Of a stretch of 64,000 nucleotides of DNA, positions 1 through 8,310 are shown piece by piece (position 1 is the stretch's first letter; each line of letters starts with the position of its first letter). Below the pieces are notes generated by a model. It was not told the origin of the DNA. It did no database searches and worked only from the letters and a program-made list of their open reading frames with translations. Origin of the DNA: Chitinophaga sp. CF118 (GTDB lineage Bacteria > Bacteroidota > Bacteroidia > Chitinophagales > Chitinophagaceae); the NCBI RefSeq assembly GCF_900112615.1, contig NZ_FOMK01000009.1:124001-188000 (forward strand), read 5' to 3'. The translations under genes and the position numbers were made by a program.

Positions 1-415
1 TGGCATCATCACTGCGTCCGGAAGTAGCACCTCTGTTAAGCAGGCGGGCTATCAACTGATCTTCAGGTACTTCCAGTGCCAATACATTGGAAATAGCCGT
101 TTTTTTCAGTGTCAGGAGTTTATCCAACGCTTCTGCCTGGGCATTAGTACGCGGAAAACCATCAAATATAAATCCCCTTGCTTCCGGGTTTGCATCGAGT
201 TTAGAACTGATCATACCGATCACAACCTCATCCGGAACCAGAAGTCCCTGATCGATTACTTTTTTAGCTTCCATGCCCAGGGGCGTTTTCTCCGCTATTT
301 CACTGCGTAGTAAATCTCCGGTAGAGAGGTGGATAAGGCCGTATTTATCAATAAGATTAGCACTTTGTGTGCCCTTACCGCTGCCGGGAGGGCCAAATAA
401 AATGATATTGACCAT
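1..415 (-). CDS. adk: Adenylate kinase, N-terminal part (cut by window edge)
   Basis: Adenylate kinase interconverts ATP + AMP and 2 ADP in the cytoplasm. The minus strand reads about 138 residues from ATG at 415 to the window edge. The P-loop GPPGSGKGT lies at residues 8-16, followed by the AMP-binding segment HLSTGDLLR and the conserved FDGFPRT motif. The beginning of the lid region (RLLNRGATSGRSDD) is the last part visible, so roughly the C-terminal third is missing. A -7 element TATATTTG on the minus strand (443-450) would start transcription about 20 nt before the ATG. The gene is divergent from the NagZ-type fusion. Family assignment is certain from these motifs. Confidence 0.95.
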   Translation of the reverse strand, partial: MVNIILFGPPGSGKGTQSANLIDKYGLIHLSTGDLLRSEIAEKTPLGMEAKKVIDQGLLVPDEVVIGMISSKLDANPEARGFIFDGFPRTNAQAEALDKLLTLKKTAISNVLALEVPEDQLIARLLNRGATSGRSDDA

Positions 416-732
416 GTTTTTATTAAATCTTTAGCAAGACCACAAATATAACAAACAATTGAATGTATAGGTAACTAAAATTACTATTGCTTGAATAATG
501 TGAAATATTTAAGAAATTTGATAGATATCATTCAATGATATGCTGTAATTAGTGGATTATTTTTAAGCGCCTTTCAATAGATCCATAGGTACAGATATGT
601 GAAGAATGTTATGAACTTTTAGTAAATATAGGTATTTACACTGCCAGATTATATCAACCGGAAAAGTGTAAAGAGTAGTATTTTTCATATGAGTATCTCG
701 TACAAAAAATAATTAATTCGTAAGTTTAGCCA
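416..732. promoter_or_regulatory. Divergent intergenic region: adk and NagZ-fusion promoters, 17-nt palindrome
   Basis: This AT-rich 317-bp spacer separates two divergent genes. It holds a minus-strand -7 element TATATTTG (443-450) for adk. A plus-strand -7-like element TAAGTTTA (721-728) lies only 4 nt before the ATG of the fusion gene. At 525-541 there is a perfect palindrome, ATATCATT-C-AATGATAT, which could be an operator or a small hairpin. No small ORF with convincing features was seen. Confidence 0.5.
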
Positions 733-3700
733 ATGATTATGAAGCAATTACTGATTCTAGGGTTCGCCGGATTATTCCTGGCGGGCAGTGCTCCGGGAAC
801 ATCGACCAGGATAAATCCCAGTAATCCGGACAAGGCAGGACCTGATAAACCACGTCATGAAAACAAAATACCGGTACTTAGAAGAGAAAGCCCGGAAGAT
901 CATTGGGTGGATAGTGTTTTTGAATCGCTGAATGCAGATGAACGCATCGCTCAGCTGATTATGATCAGAGCCCATTCCAATCTGGGTATAGATCACGTAA
1001 ATAAAATAGTAAATGATATAAAGGATAATAAAGTAGGTGGACTGATCTTTTTCCAGGGAGGCCCGGTAAGGCAAGCTCTGCTTACCAATTATTACCAGTC
1101 CATTTCCAAAACTCCGCTCATGATAGCAATAGACGGCGAATGGGGACTGGGAATGCGCCTGGACAGTGTAATTGCCCTGCCCCGTAACCTGATGTTGGGA
1201 GCGGTAAAAGACAGCACACTGGCATATGACTATGGTAGAATCCTGGGGCAACAATGCCGTAGACTGGGAATTCACATGGACTATGCTCCGGACATGGATG
1301 TGAACAACAATCCTAACAACCCTGTTATCAACGACCGCTCTTTCGGGCAGGATAAATATCAGGTGGCAAGACTGGGCATACAAACAATTAAAGGTATGCA
1401 GGATCAAGGCGTAATGGCTTGTGCCAAACACTTTCCCGGTCATGGAGATACTGATGTAGACTCTCATCTGGACCTCCCAACCATCCGCAAATCAAGGGCA
1501 CAGCTGGATTCTCTGGAACTTTACCCTTTCAGAGAGGCCATTGCGGCGGGTGTAGGCGGAATCATGATAGCTCATCTGTATATTCCCGCTATTGATAGTA
1601 CACCTAATACTCCTACTTCCATTTCCTATAAAGCAGTAACAGGATTGCTGAAACAGGAGTTGGGATATAAGGGTATCATTATTACAGATGCTCTGGAAAT
1701 GAAAGGCATCGCAAAATTCTATACCAACGGAGAGGAAGCCGCACAATCACTGCTGGCCGGCAATGATATGATGATGCTGCCTTCTACGGCAGAAGGAAGC
1801 GTAGATGCAATCAAACGCGCTATCAGAAAAGACCTGATTTCCTGGGATGAAGTGAACCTGCGGGTGAAAAAAGTGCTGCACGCTAAATACCAGATGGGCT
1901 TATATAAACCACAGGTAATAGATCTCAACAATCTCACCAGTGATCTGAATGCCGCTTCCGATTCTTTAACAAGAAGGATTTCTGAAAACGCGCTGACCTT
2001 ACTGAAGAATGATAATCACCTGATCCCCTTCAATCAGCATACACCTGGTAAAGTGGCTGTAATAGCAGTGGGGGCGGATGTGAATAATGCATTTGTACAA
2101 ACGATAAAAGCAATACGGCCGGATGTAACCAGTTATATCTTCACTTCCCGGCAAGATGTGAACCAGGTGGGGCAGGTAGTGGAACGCCTTAAACATGATT
2201 ACCAGGCGGTAATCATAGGATTGCATAATTATGGCCGCCGTCCGGCCAACAGTTTTGGTCTCAGCACGGCAGAAAGGCTGCTGATCCAGCAGTTGCAACT
2301 GGAAATGCCTTCTGTTACAGTGGTATTTGGGAATCCATATGCTATTCAGTATTTCTGTGAGGCACCTACTATCATTGCTGCTTATGAAGATGATGATAAT
2401 ACACAACGGGCTGCTGCCAGACAGCTGTTCGGACAGTTACAACCTAAAGGAAAACTGCCGGTTACAGTATGTTCTAATTTCCCTTACGGAACAGGAATCG
2501 TTCCTGAGCCATTGCCCAAGCTAGCTGCGCCGCTGGAATTATCACATGTGAAACCGGAATCTGTTGGGATGAACAGTCAAACCTTACAACATCTTGATGT
2601 ACTGGCGAATGAAATGATCAAAAAGAAAGCTGCCCCCGGCTGTCAGATAGTGGTAATGAAAGATGGAAAGATTGTATATGATAAAAACTTCGGGGCTTAT
2701 GACTATAGTAAAAGGGAGGCTGTTACTTCTCAATCCATTTATGATCTGGCCTCAGTAACAAAAGTATGTGCCACCACTATGTCGGTAATGCGGTTGTACG
2801 ATGAGGGTAAATTGAAACTGGATGCCACACTTGGAGATTATTTGCCCTGGGTAGTGGGTAGTAATAAAGCCGGCTTGCGGATCCGGGATATATTATTGCA
2901 TCAGGCCGGCCTGGTTCCTTTTATTCCATTCTATAAAGAAACGCTTATGGATAAGGGTGTCCCCGATACCGCTCTTTACCATAGCTACGCAGATTCTTTA
3001 TATTCTGTAAGGGTAGCAGAACATTTGTATCTGAAGAGCACATATACTGATACGCTGTTCCGCCGGATTGTTGAAAGTCCGCTGAAGCCTTCACCGGGTT
3101 ATGTATACAGTGACAATGATTTTATCCTGCTGGGAGAAATTGTGGAACAGATCACAGGTAAGAAGTTGAACCATTATGTGAGGGAAACATTTTACGAACC
3201 ATTGGGAATGACCACCACCGGTTTTAAACCAAGAGAACGGTTCTCCCTCTCACAACTGGCACCTACAGAAAATGAGCGCACTTTCAGGAGGCAATGGATT
3301 CGTGGAGATGTACATGATCCGGGAGCTGCCATGTTTGGTGGTGTAGCAGGTCATGCCGGATTGTTTTCAAATGCAGAAGATCTTGCAATATTAATGCAGA
3401 TGTTACTCAATGGGGGAACGTATAACGGAAAGCAGTATATCAAATCTGAAACGTTGCAGTTGTTCACCAGCTATAATAGTAATGTAAGTCGTCGCGGGCT
3501 GGGATTCGACAAACCTGAAAAAGATAATAGTAAGGAAGAAGTTAAGGGTAAAAAGAAAAAGGGTAAAAGTAAAAAGAGTAAGAGTGAAGATGCATACCCA
3601 TGTAAGAGTGCATCGCCATTAACGTATGGTCATACCGGATTTACAGGAACCTGTATCTGGGTGGATCCTCAATCTAAGCTGGTATTCATTTTCCTGAGTA

Positions 3701-3801
3701 ACAGGGTATGTCCTGACGGGGATAATCCTAAGTTAGGTACGATGCATGTGCGGCAGAATATGATGGAAACGCTGTATGAAGCGATGGAGAATGGCAAATA
3801 G
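733..3801 (+). CDS. Secreted GH3 beta-N-acetylhexosaminidase (NagZ-like) fused to AmiE-like serine hydrolase
   Basis: A 1022-residue exported enzyme with two catalytic modules. After a signal peptide, residues about 65-400 are a GH3 N-terminal barrel with the NagZ signature KHFPGHGDTDVDSH (His/Asp dyad) and the nucleophile region TDALEMKGI. Residues about 415-615 form a GH3 C-terminal domain. Residues about 630-1020 are a class C beta-lactamase-like fold with SVTK (Ser674, Lys677), YSD (Tyr792) and HTGFTG. In Bacillus, NagZ and the beta-lactamase-fold amidase AmiE are separate neighbours in cell-wall turnover. Here I infer one protein that removes GlcNAc and cleaves the MurNAc-peptide amide. 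A Lys-rich insert (residues about 933-954) interrupts the hydrolase domain. The start could equally be Met3 at 739. A terminator follows at 3817. Confidence 0.85.
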   Translation: MIMKQLLILGFAGLFLAGSAPGTSTRINPSNPDKAGPDKPRHENKIPVLRRESPEDHWVDSVFESLNADERIAQLIMIRAHSNLGIDHVNKIVNDIKDNKVGGLIFFQGGPVRQALLTNYYQSISKTPLMIAIDGEWGLGMRLDSVIALPRNLMLGAVKDSTLAYDYGRILGQQCRRLGIHMDYAPDMDVNNNPNNPVINDRSFGQDKYQVARLGIQTIKGMQDQGVMACAKHFPGHGDTDVDSHLDLPTIRKSRAQLDSLELYPFREAIAAGVGGIMIAHLYIPAIDSTPNTPTSISYKAVTGLLKQELGYKGIIITDALEMKGIAKFYTNGEEAAQSLLAGNDMMMLPSTAEGSVDAIKRAIRKDLISWDEVNLRVKKVLHAKYQMGLYKPQVIDLNNLTSDLNAASDSLTRRISENALTLLKNDNHLIPFNQHTPGKVAVIAVGADVNNAFVQTIKAIRPDVTSYIFTSRQDVNQVGQVVERLKHDYQAVIIGLHNYGRRPANSFGLSTAERLLIQQLQLEMPSVTVVFGNPYAIQYFCEAPTIIAAYEDDDNTQRAAARQLFGQLQPKGKLPVTVCSNFPYGTGIVPEPLPKLAAPLELSHVKPESVGMNSQTLQHLDVLANEMIKKKAAPGCQIVVMKDGKIVYDKNFGAYDYSKREAVTSQSIYDLASVTKVCATTMSVMRLYDEGKLKLDATLGDYLPWVVGSNKAGLRIRDILLHQAGLVPFIPFYKETLMDKGVPDTALYHSYADSLYSVRVAEHLYLKSTYTDTLFRRIVESPLKPSPGYVYSDNDFILLGEIVEQITGKKLNHYVRETFYEPLGMTTTGFKPRERFSLSQLAPTENERTFRRQWIRGDVHDPGAAMFGGVAGHAGLFSNAEDLAILMQMLLNGGTYNGKQYIKSETLQLFTSYNSNVSRRGLGFDKPEKDNSKEEVKGKKKKGKSKKSKSEDAYPCKSASPLTYGHTGFTGTCIWVDPQSKLVFIFLSNRVCPDGDNPKLGTMHVRQNMMETLYEAMENGK

Positions 3802-3816
3802 GGAAGGTAATTAGTC

Positions 3817-3870
3817 AATAGTGCCAGATGAAGTATGCCGTAAGGCCATTCATCTGGCACTATTTTTTTA
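3817..3870 (+). terminator. Intrinsic terminator after the NagZ/AmiE fusion
   Basis: A perfect 16-bp stem (AATAGTGCCAGATGAA at 3817-3832, complement at 3849-3864) is closed by a 16-nt loop and followed by a run of seven T. It lies 15 bp after the stop codon and can act in both directions, also serving the converging minus-strand gene at 3965. Confidence 0.85.
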
Positions 3871-3883
3871 ATAATATCTGATT

Positions 3884-3992
3884 ACTGTATGGATATTTTC
3901 TGTTGATCCAGTAGTATAACGGATACTGTTCTCTTGATGTAGTTCCTATGGTATAATTACCATATTACTGTACTGATACTGTTCTGTTGATG
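3884..3992 (-). repeat. Degenerate repeats extending past the 3' end of the small secreted protein gene
   Basis: Three related copies read on the plus strand: GATACTGTTCTGTTGATG (3975-3992, inside the coding end), GATACTGTTCTCTTGATG (3922-3939) and a poorer GATATTTTCTGTTGATC (3892-3908). The first two differ at a single base. Copies two and three lie beyond the stop codon, so they may be remnants of a longer repeated C-terminus or of local duplication. Confidence 0.5.
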
Positions 3993-4387
3993 CTTGTTTC
4001 TGTCCGGATATCTACTGTTTTTTCTGCCACTCTGGTCTTTCCTTTTCTGATCTCAAAAGTATAATTACCGTCTTCCAGTCCCTGGAGGTTGAATTTAGCC
4101 TTATAAAGAAGGGTAACCGGCAGGGTTTCCTGGTGAAGAACCACATTGTTTGCATCTTTTATGCTGAGGATCACTTTCTCTGATCCAGGATTTTCAACAG
4201 TTACACGGAATACCAGGTCGTCATGGATCTGGGAAACTTCCAGTTTGAAAGAAGTTGTTGTAACAGGCATTTCATCATTGTTATTATTATTGACAATGCT
4301 TGTTTTGTTAAACGCGTAAATGTTATTCTGGGCGTTAACGGATGAGAGGTTAAGCAGAATAGCTGCTAATACCAGTATGTGTTTCAT
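3965..4387 (-). CDS. Small secreted Ig-like (DUF3244-like) protein
   Basis: A 140-residue protein with a clear signal peptide ending VNA before Gln20 (SSVNA/QNN), the common Bacteroidota cleavage pattern. The mature part (FKLEVSQIHDDLVFRVTVENPGS onwards) alternates beta-strand-like segments and has the NPGSEKVILSIKDANNVV type of sequence seen in DUF3244 and FlgD/T9SS-associated Ig-like folds. Its function is unknown; an extracytoplasmic Ig-like module is as far as the sequence goes. The coding end carries a short repeat whose copies continue past the stop. The 5' region contains a 14-bp perfect palindrome at 4425-4438. Confidence 0.7.
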   Translation of the reverse strand: MKHILVLAAILLNLSSVNAQNNIYAFNKTSIVNNNNNDEMPVTTTSFKLEVSQIHDDLVFRVTVENPGSEKVILSIKDANNVVLHQETLPVTLLYKAKFNLQGLEDGNYTFEIRKGKTRVAEKTVDIRTETSINRTVSVQ

Positions 4388-4424
4388 ACAAAGTTTTTTT
4401 TGATGATGATTTCAATTAGGGTTC

Positions 4425-4438
4425 GTATTAGCTAATAC
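4425..4438. promoter_or_regulatory. 14-bp perfect palindrome (possible operator)
   Basis: GTATTAGCTAATAC is a perfect palindrome lying about 38 bp upstream of the start of the small secreted protein gene (minus strand) and about 105 bp upstream of ctaA (plus strand). Size and position suit a dimeric regulator site. No regulator gene is nearby, so the role is inference only. Confidence 0.3.
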
Positions 4439-4525
4439 AATGGTTCCTTATTTCGCCGCAAAGATCTATGCACCAGGTTAACTGAATATTACCGGCACGT
4501 TAAGAAAGGATTAATTGACATTCCC

Positions 4526-4533
4526 TACCTTTG
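4526..4533 (+). promoter_or_regulatory. -7 element of ctaA
   Basis: TACCTTTG matches the Bacteroidota -7 consensus TAnnTTTG exactly. It ends 9 nt before ATG 4543 and overlaps an in-frame TTG at 4531. That rules out the TTG as the start and implies a very short leader. No clear -33 TTTG is visible. Confidence 0.6.
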
Positions 4534-4542
4534 TTGGCGTTT

Positions 4543-5595
4543 ATGGAAAAATCAACATTACAACAGCAACGGCCCGTAGCTATATGGCTTTATACAGGAG
4601 TGGGGATGATCATTATTCAGGTATTACTGGGTGGCATCACCCGGCTTACCGGTTCTGGTTTATCTATTACAGAATGGCAACCCCTGCTGGGAGCATTGCC
4701 TCCCATGAACCAGCAGGCCTGGCAAACGGCTTTTGACCATTATAAAGAGATAGGACAGTCGAAGTATGTAAATAGTCATTTCACCCTTTCCGATTTCAAG
4801 GCTATTTATTTTTGGGAATGGTTGCACCGCGACTGGGCAAGGCTGATGGGTGTTGTATTTGCCGTACCATTTGTCTGGTTCCTGATTAAGAAAAAGATTG
4901 ACCGTACTATGGTAAAACCGATGATCATCCTGTTTCTTCTTGGAGGATTACAGGGTGCAATTGGCTGGATCATGGTGAAGAGTGGGCTGAACGTAGACAA
5001 TCTTTATGTAAATCATATCCGGCTTGCTATTCACTTTATCTCAGCCCTTATCTTAGGCTGTTATGTTTTGTGGTTTGCTTTAAAACTGAGTACTCCCGAT
5101 AAAGAAATATTACCTGTAAAAAGATTAGCCAGCCTGAATATCTGGTTGCTGGTATTACTTACCCTGCAACTGATCTATGGCGCTTTTATGGCTGGATTGC
5201 ATGCCGCCCTTGCTGCCAGTACCTGGCCGGATATCAATGGAATGTGGTTTCCCGCCAGTATGTTCACGCAGGGCAGTTTCCCGTCGGATATTACCCATAA
5301 CGAGATCACTATACAATTTATTCACCGTGGCCTGGCTTATCTGATTGCCATTTTTGTTACCATCTGGTGGTGGAAGGCCGCTGAAACTCCGGAAGATAGC
5401 CTGTTACACCGCATCCGCTACATCCCTTTACTGTTGGTTCTGTTACAGGTAATGCTGGGTGTACTGACGTTGTTGGGCAGCCAGGTGAAAATTCCGTTGT
5501 CACTCGCAATTTTACATCAGTTTACCGGCATGATGCTGCTACTGGCACTCTTATGGACATTATTCCTTAGCAGGGGCAAGGAAATAAGCGCATAG
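4543..5595 (+). CDS. ctaA: Heme A synthase, COX15/CtaA family
   Basis: A polytopic membrane protein of 350 residues with about eight hydrophobic segments. It oxidises the C8 methyl of heme O to give heme A for cytochrome c oxidase. Conserved family histidines are visible in EWLHRDWAR, VNHIRLAIHF, IQFIHRGLAY and AILHQFTGM, together with the N-terminal GGITRLTGSGLSITEWQP motif typical of COX15. ATG 4543 is chosen because the upstream in-frame TTG (4531) lies inside the -7 element. No other cytochrome oxidase assembly genes are adjacent. A patatin gene follows on the same strand after 45 bp with its own -7-like element. Confidence 0.93.
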   Translation: MEKSTLQQQRPVAIWLYTGVGMIIIQVLLGGITRLTGSGLSITEWQPLLGALPPMNQQAWQTAFDHYKEIGQSKYVNSHFTLSDFKAIYFWEWLHRDWARLMGVVFAVPFVWFLIKKKIDRTMVKPMIILFLLGGLQGAIGWIMVKSGLNVDNLYVNHIRLAIHFISALILGCYVLWFALKLSTPDKEILPVKRLASLNIWLLVLLTLQLIYGAFMAGLHAALAASTWPDINGMWFPASMFTQGSFPSDITHNEITIQFIHRGLAYLIAIFVTIWWWKAAETPEDSLLHRIRYIPLLLVLLQVMLGVLTLLGSQVKIPLSLAILHQFTGMMLLLALLWTLFLSRGKEISA

Positions 5596-5640
5596 GGCAT
5601 ATTAAACTTTTTCGTAAGTTTAATTGTAATTGCGATACAG

Positions 5641-7887
5641 ATGAAAGTGAAATTTCTGCCGGTAAAAATCTATTATTCTTTTCCGATACAACTGTTATTG
5701 CTGCATTTTCGCAAGTACCAGATATTGGTCGTTTTCTGGGCAGTACTTTTTAGTACTGTCAACGGAAATTTTGCTAAAGTGTTTGGAGGGGATGCGCTCT
5801 TTCTGGCACCGGAGTACCTGGGTAAAGTAAATTTTTACAGCACTACTATCCTGGGGCTGGCCACCGGTCTGTTTGCCATGAGCTGGAATATTACCACTTT
5901 CATCCTGCATACCGGCCGCTTCAAATTCCTGGCAACAACTTCCCAGCCGTTCTTTAAATATTGCTTGAATAACTCCATTTTTCCATTGGCCTTCATCATC
6001 AACCTGCTGTTTCGCGGATGGGAATATCAACGTTATCAACAGTTGAGCACCGTACCGGAAATATTACTACTGAGTGAAGGGTTTATATGTGGATACCTGT
6101 TTGTCATCTTCTTTTCCTTCTTTTATTTCTTTAACGCAGATAAGAATATAGGCCGCAGGCTCGGTAAACAGTTTGGGAATACGCGCAACTTTGTACGCAC
6201 AGTATTTAAGCCCACACAGGATAAAGATGAGAACGCCCTGCCAGTGCATAATTATTTTAATTCGCCCTGGAAACTGAGGCGGGCGCGTAATGTAGATCAC
6301 TATAACAAACGCTACCTGGATAGTATCCTGAAACAGCATCACTTTGCAGCCATGATCACAGTAGGCTGTGCGTTGGTGTTCCTTGTTTTCCTTTCATATA
6401 TGATGGACTTTTCCGTTTTCAGGATTCCTGCAGGAGCAAGCGTAATGATCTTTTTTGCCTTCCTGATAGGAGTGGCAGGAGCATATGCTTATATGCTGCA
6501 AAGCTGGGCTATACCTGTGTTACTGTTAATGACAATTGGCCTTAACTGGATGGTAGAACATAACCTGGTAGATAATCGTAATAAAGGATACGGGCTTAAT
6601 TACCATGAACGGGATGCCCGGCCTCAATATAGTGTATCAGCTCTGCAGCAGTTCTTTACGGAAGCCCGGGCCAGAAACGATAAGGAACAAACACTACAGA
6701 TCCTTGAAAACTGGAAGGCAAAGTTCCCCGAGGGTGAAAAGCCAAAACTGATTGTAGTCAATTTCAGCGGTGGAGGCCTTCGTGCCGCTACCTGGAGTAT
6801 GAATGTACTGCAACGGCTGGACACCCTGATGAAAGGGGAACTGATGGACCATACTTTTCTTATGACGGGCGCATCCGGAGGAATGATTGGCGCATCTTAC
6901 TTCCGCGCACTTTATCTGGAAAAACAACAGGGCATGCTGATTAATCTGCATGATAGTGTTTATACAGAACGGATAGCCAGGGATTTACTGAACTCAGTAT
7001 TCACTTCCATGGCGGTGAACGATTTTATTACACCTTTCCGGAGTTTCCGCATTGGCAATGACGTTTATGCCAAAGACAGGGGATATACATTTGAAATGCA
7101 ATTGAATGCCAACACGGATAATGTGCTGGATAAAACACTAAAATACTATCAGGACCCAGAGCTGAAAGCGCAGATCCCAATGTTAATATGGAGTGCTACT
7201 ATCAATGCAGATGGTCGAAAACTCCTTATCTCTCCTCAACCGGTAAGTTATTTATGTTCACCTGAGTATAGTCCATCCATGCCTGGATTCCAGGATGTGG
7301 ACGGGGTGGATTTCGGGCAATATTTTGCCAGACAGGGAGCTATGAACATGAAGGTTACCAGCGCCATCCGGATGTGTGCTACTTTCCCTTATGTGCTGCC
7401 AAACGTTTTCCTGCCCAGCAACCCTATTGTAGATGTTATGGATGCAGGTATCCGGGATAACTTCGGACAGGAAACCTCTATGCGTTTCCTGCATATTTTC
7501 CGGGAATGGATAAATGAGAATACCAGCGGAGTCATCTTTTTACAGATCAGGGATACCCGTAAAAATGATATCAAAGGCATTCAGCAATCTATGGAATTGA
7601 GCGATATGGCATTTGACCCGTTATTTACCATGCAACAACACTGGAGTGCCATGCAGGATTTTGTACAGGACGCTGAACTGAATTACCTGGAAGGTTATTT
7701 CCCTGGAAAATTCCATCGCGTCATTTTTCAGTATGTACCACAGAAAGAAGATAGAGCCGCCGCACTGAGCCTGCATCTAACTTCCCGCGAGAAGATTGAC
7801 ATTGCAGGGGCTTTAGATAATCCGGCCAACCGGACAGCATTTGATAGTGTGATGCATTTAATTAACTATCAGAAAGTTAATAAATAA
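5641..7887 (+). CDS. Membrane-anchored patatin-like phospholipase
   Basis: A 748-residue protein. The first ~310 residues contain several hydrophobic segments (around residues 20-45, 60-85, 105-125, 140-160, 235-300), and the rest is a patatin domain. The oxyanion glycine run FSGGGLRAATWS, the nucleophile elbow GASGGMIGAS (GxSxG) and the catalytic Asp in DAGIRDNFG are all present, so an active Ser/Asp lipid acyl hydrolase is expected. Substrate is unknown. A -7-like TAAGTTTA at 5615-5622 lies 18 nt before the ATG. The stop is followed by a 142-nt hairpin element. Domain identity is firm; the cellular role is not. Confidence 0.85.
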   Translation: MKVKFLPVKIYYSFPIQLLLLHFRKYQILVVFWAVLFSTVNGNFAKVFGGDALFLAPEYLGKVNFYSTTILGLATGLFAMSWNITTFILHTGRFKFLATTSQPFFKYCLNNSIFPLAFIINLLFRGWEYQRYQQLSTVPEILLLSEGFICGYLFVIFFSFFYFFNADKNIGRRLGKQFGNTRNFVRTVFKPTQDKDENALPVHNYFNSPWKLRRARNVDHYNKRYLDSILKQHHFAAMITVGCALVFLVFLSYMMDFSVFRIPAGASVMIFFAFLIGVAGAYAYMLQSWAIPVLLLMTIGLNWMVEHNLVDNRNKGYGLNYHERDARPQYSVSALQQFFTEARARNDKEQTLQILENWKAKFPEGEKPKLIVVNFSGGGLRAATWSMNVLQRLDTLMKGELMDHTFLMTGASGGMIGASYFRALYLEKQQGMLINLHDSVYTERIARDLLNSVFTSMAVNDFITPFRSFRIGNDVYAKDRGYTFEMQLNANTDNVLDKTLKYYQDPELKAQIPMLIWSATINADGRKLLISPQPVSYLCSPEYSPSMPGFQDVDGVDFGQYFARQGAMNMKVTSAIRMCATFPYVLPNVFLPSNPIVDVMDAGIRDNFGQETSMRFLHIFREWINENTSGVIFLQIRDTRKNDIKGIQQSMELSDMAFDPLFTMQQHWSAMQDFVQDAELNYLEGYFPGKFHRVIFQYVPQKEDRAAALSLHLTSREKIDIAGALDNPANRTAFDSVMHLINYQKVNK

Positions 7888-8310
7888 TAGAATAAGAGGC
7901 TAAAAGTAGTGTAGAGCTGCTGTTAGAGTGTGATTGTGAATGATCAATAAATACACCTTATCTGCCGTGATGATCAGGTGAAGTATAATCGGGAATAAAT
8001 CTAAAATCTTATTCTAAAGCCAGATTAAAAAACTGAACAGGCAGATGTAGTGTATTTATGATCATTCACAATCAAGGGTTTCCAACCATCCTCAAACACC
8101 AAAAATAAAAGCTGAACCGGGCGGAACTGGTAGAGAAACCACTTCTGTAATTAATTTATAATCAGCATTTTAAGCTATAAAAGACAACCTTAACAGATTG
8201 ATCACAATTATTTAAGATCTTATCCCCCTTTTTTCCACATTTTGTTGTAACTTTGCGCCTTCTTTTGGCCTGACGTGTCGTCAAAAGCCAGAAACACTTT
8301 AACAAGATTT
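7888..8310 (+). promoter_or_regulatory. Intergenic region upstream of typA with promoter and hairpin element
   Basis: This 423-bp stretch carries the long inverted-repeat element at 7932-8073, then about 170 bp of AT-rich sequence and the typA -7 element TAACTTTG (8248-8255), an exact match to TAnnTTTG. Transcription would start near 8260, giving a leader of about 50 nt before ATG 8311. No -33 TTTG is evident. Confidence 0.6.
7932..8073. repeat. 142-nt imperfect palindrome, MITE-like or structured RNA
   Basis: The left arm (7932-7966) begins GATTGTGAATGATCA and ends ATCTGCC. The right arm (8040-8073) is its reverse complement with one indel and a few mismatches. Inside, a second stem is formed by GAATAA and TTATTC around 7993-8014. 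The whole folds into one long hairpin. No convincing target-site duplication flanks it, and no second copy was noticed in the window. It may be a non-autonomous mobile element, a 3'-UTR structure of the patatin mRNA or a terminator. Confidence 0.6.

Noticed and set aside
7926..8079. Target-site duplication around the typA upstream hairpin element
   Set aside because: The bases flanking the two arms (GAGTGT and AAGGGT) do not form a direct repeat, so transposition is not proven.
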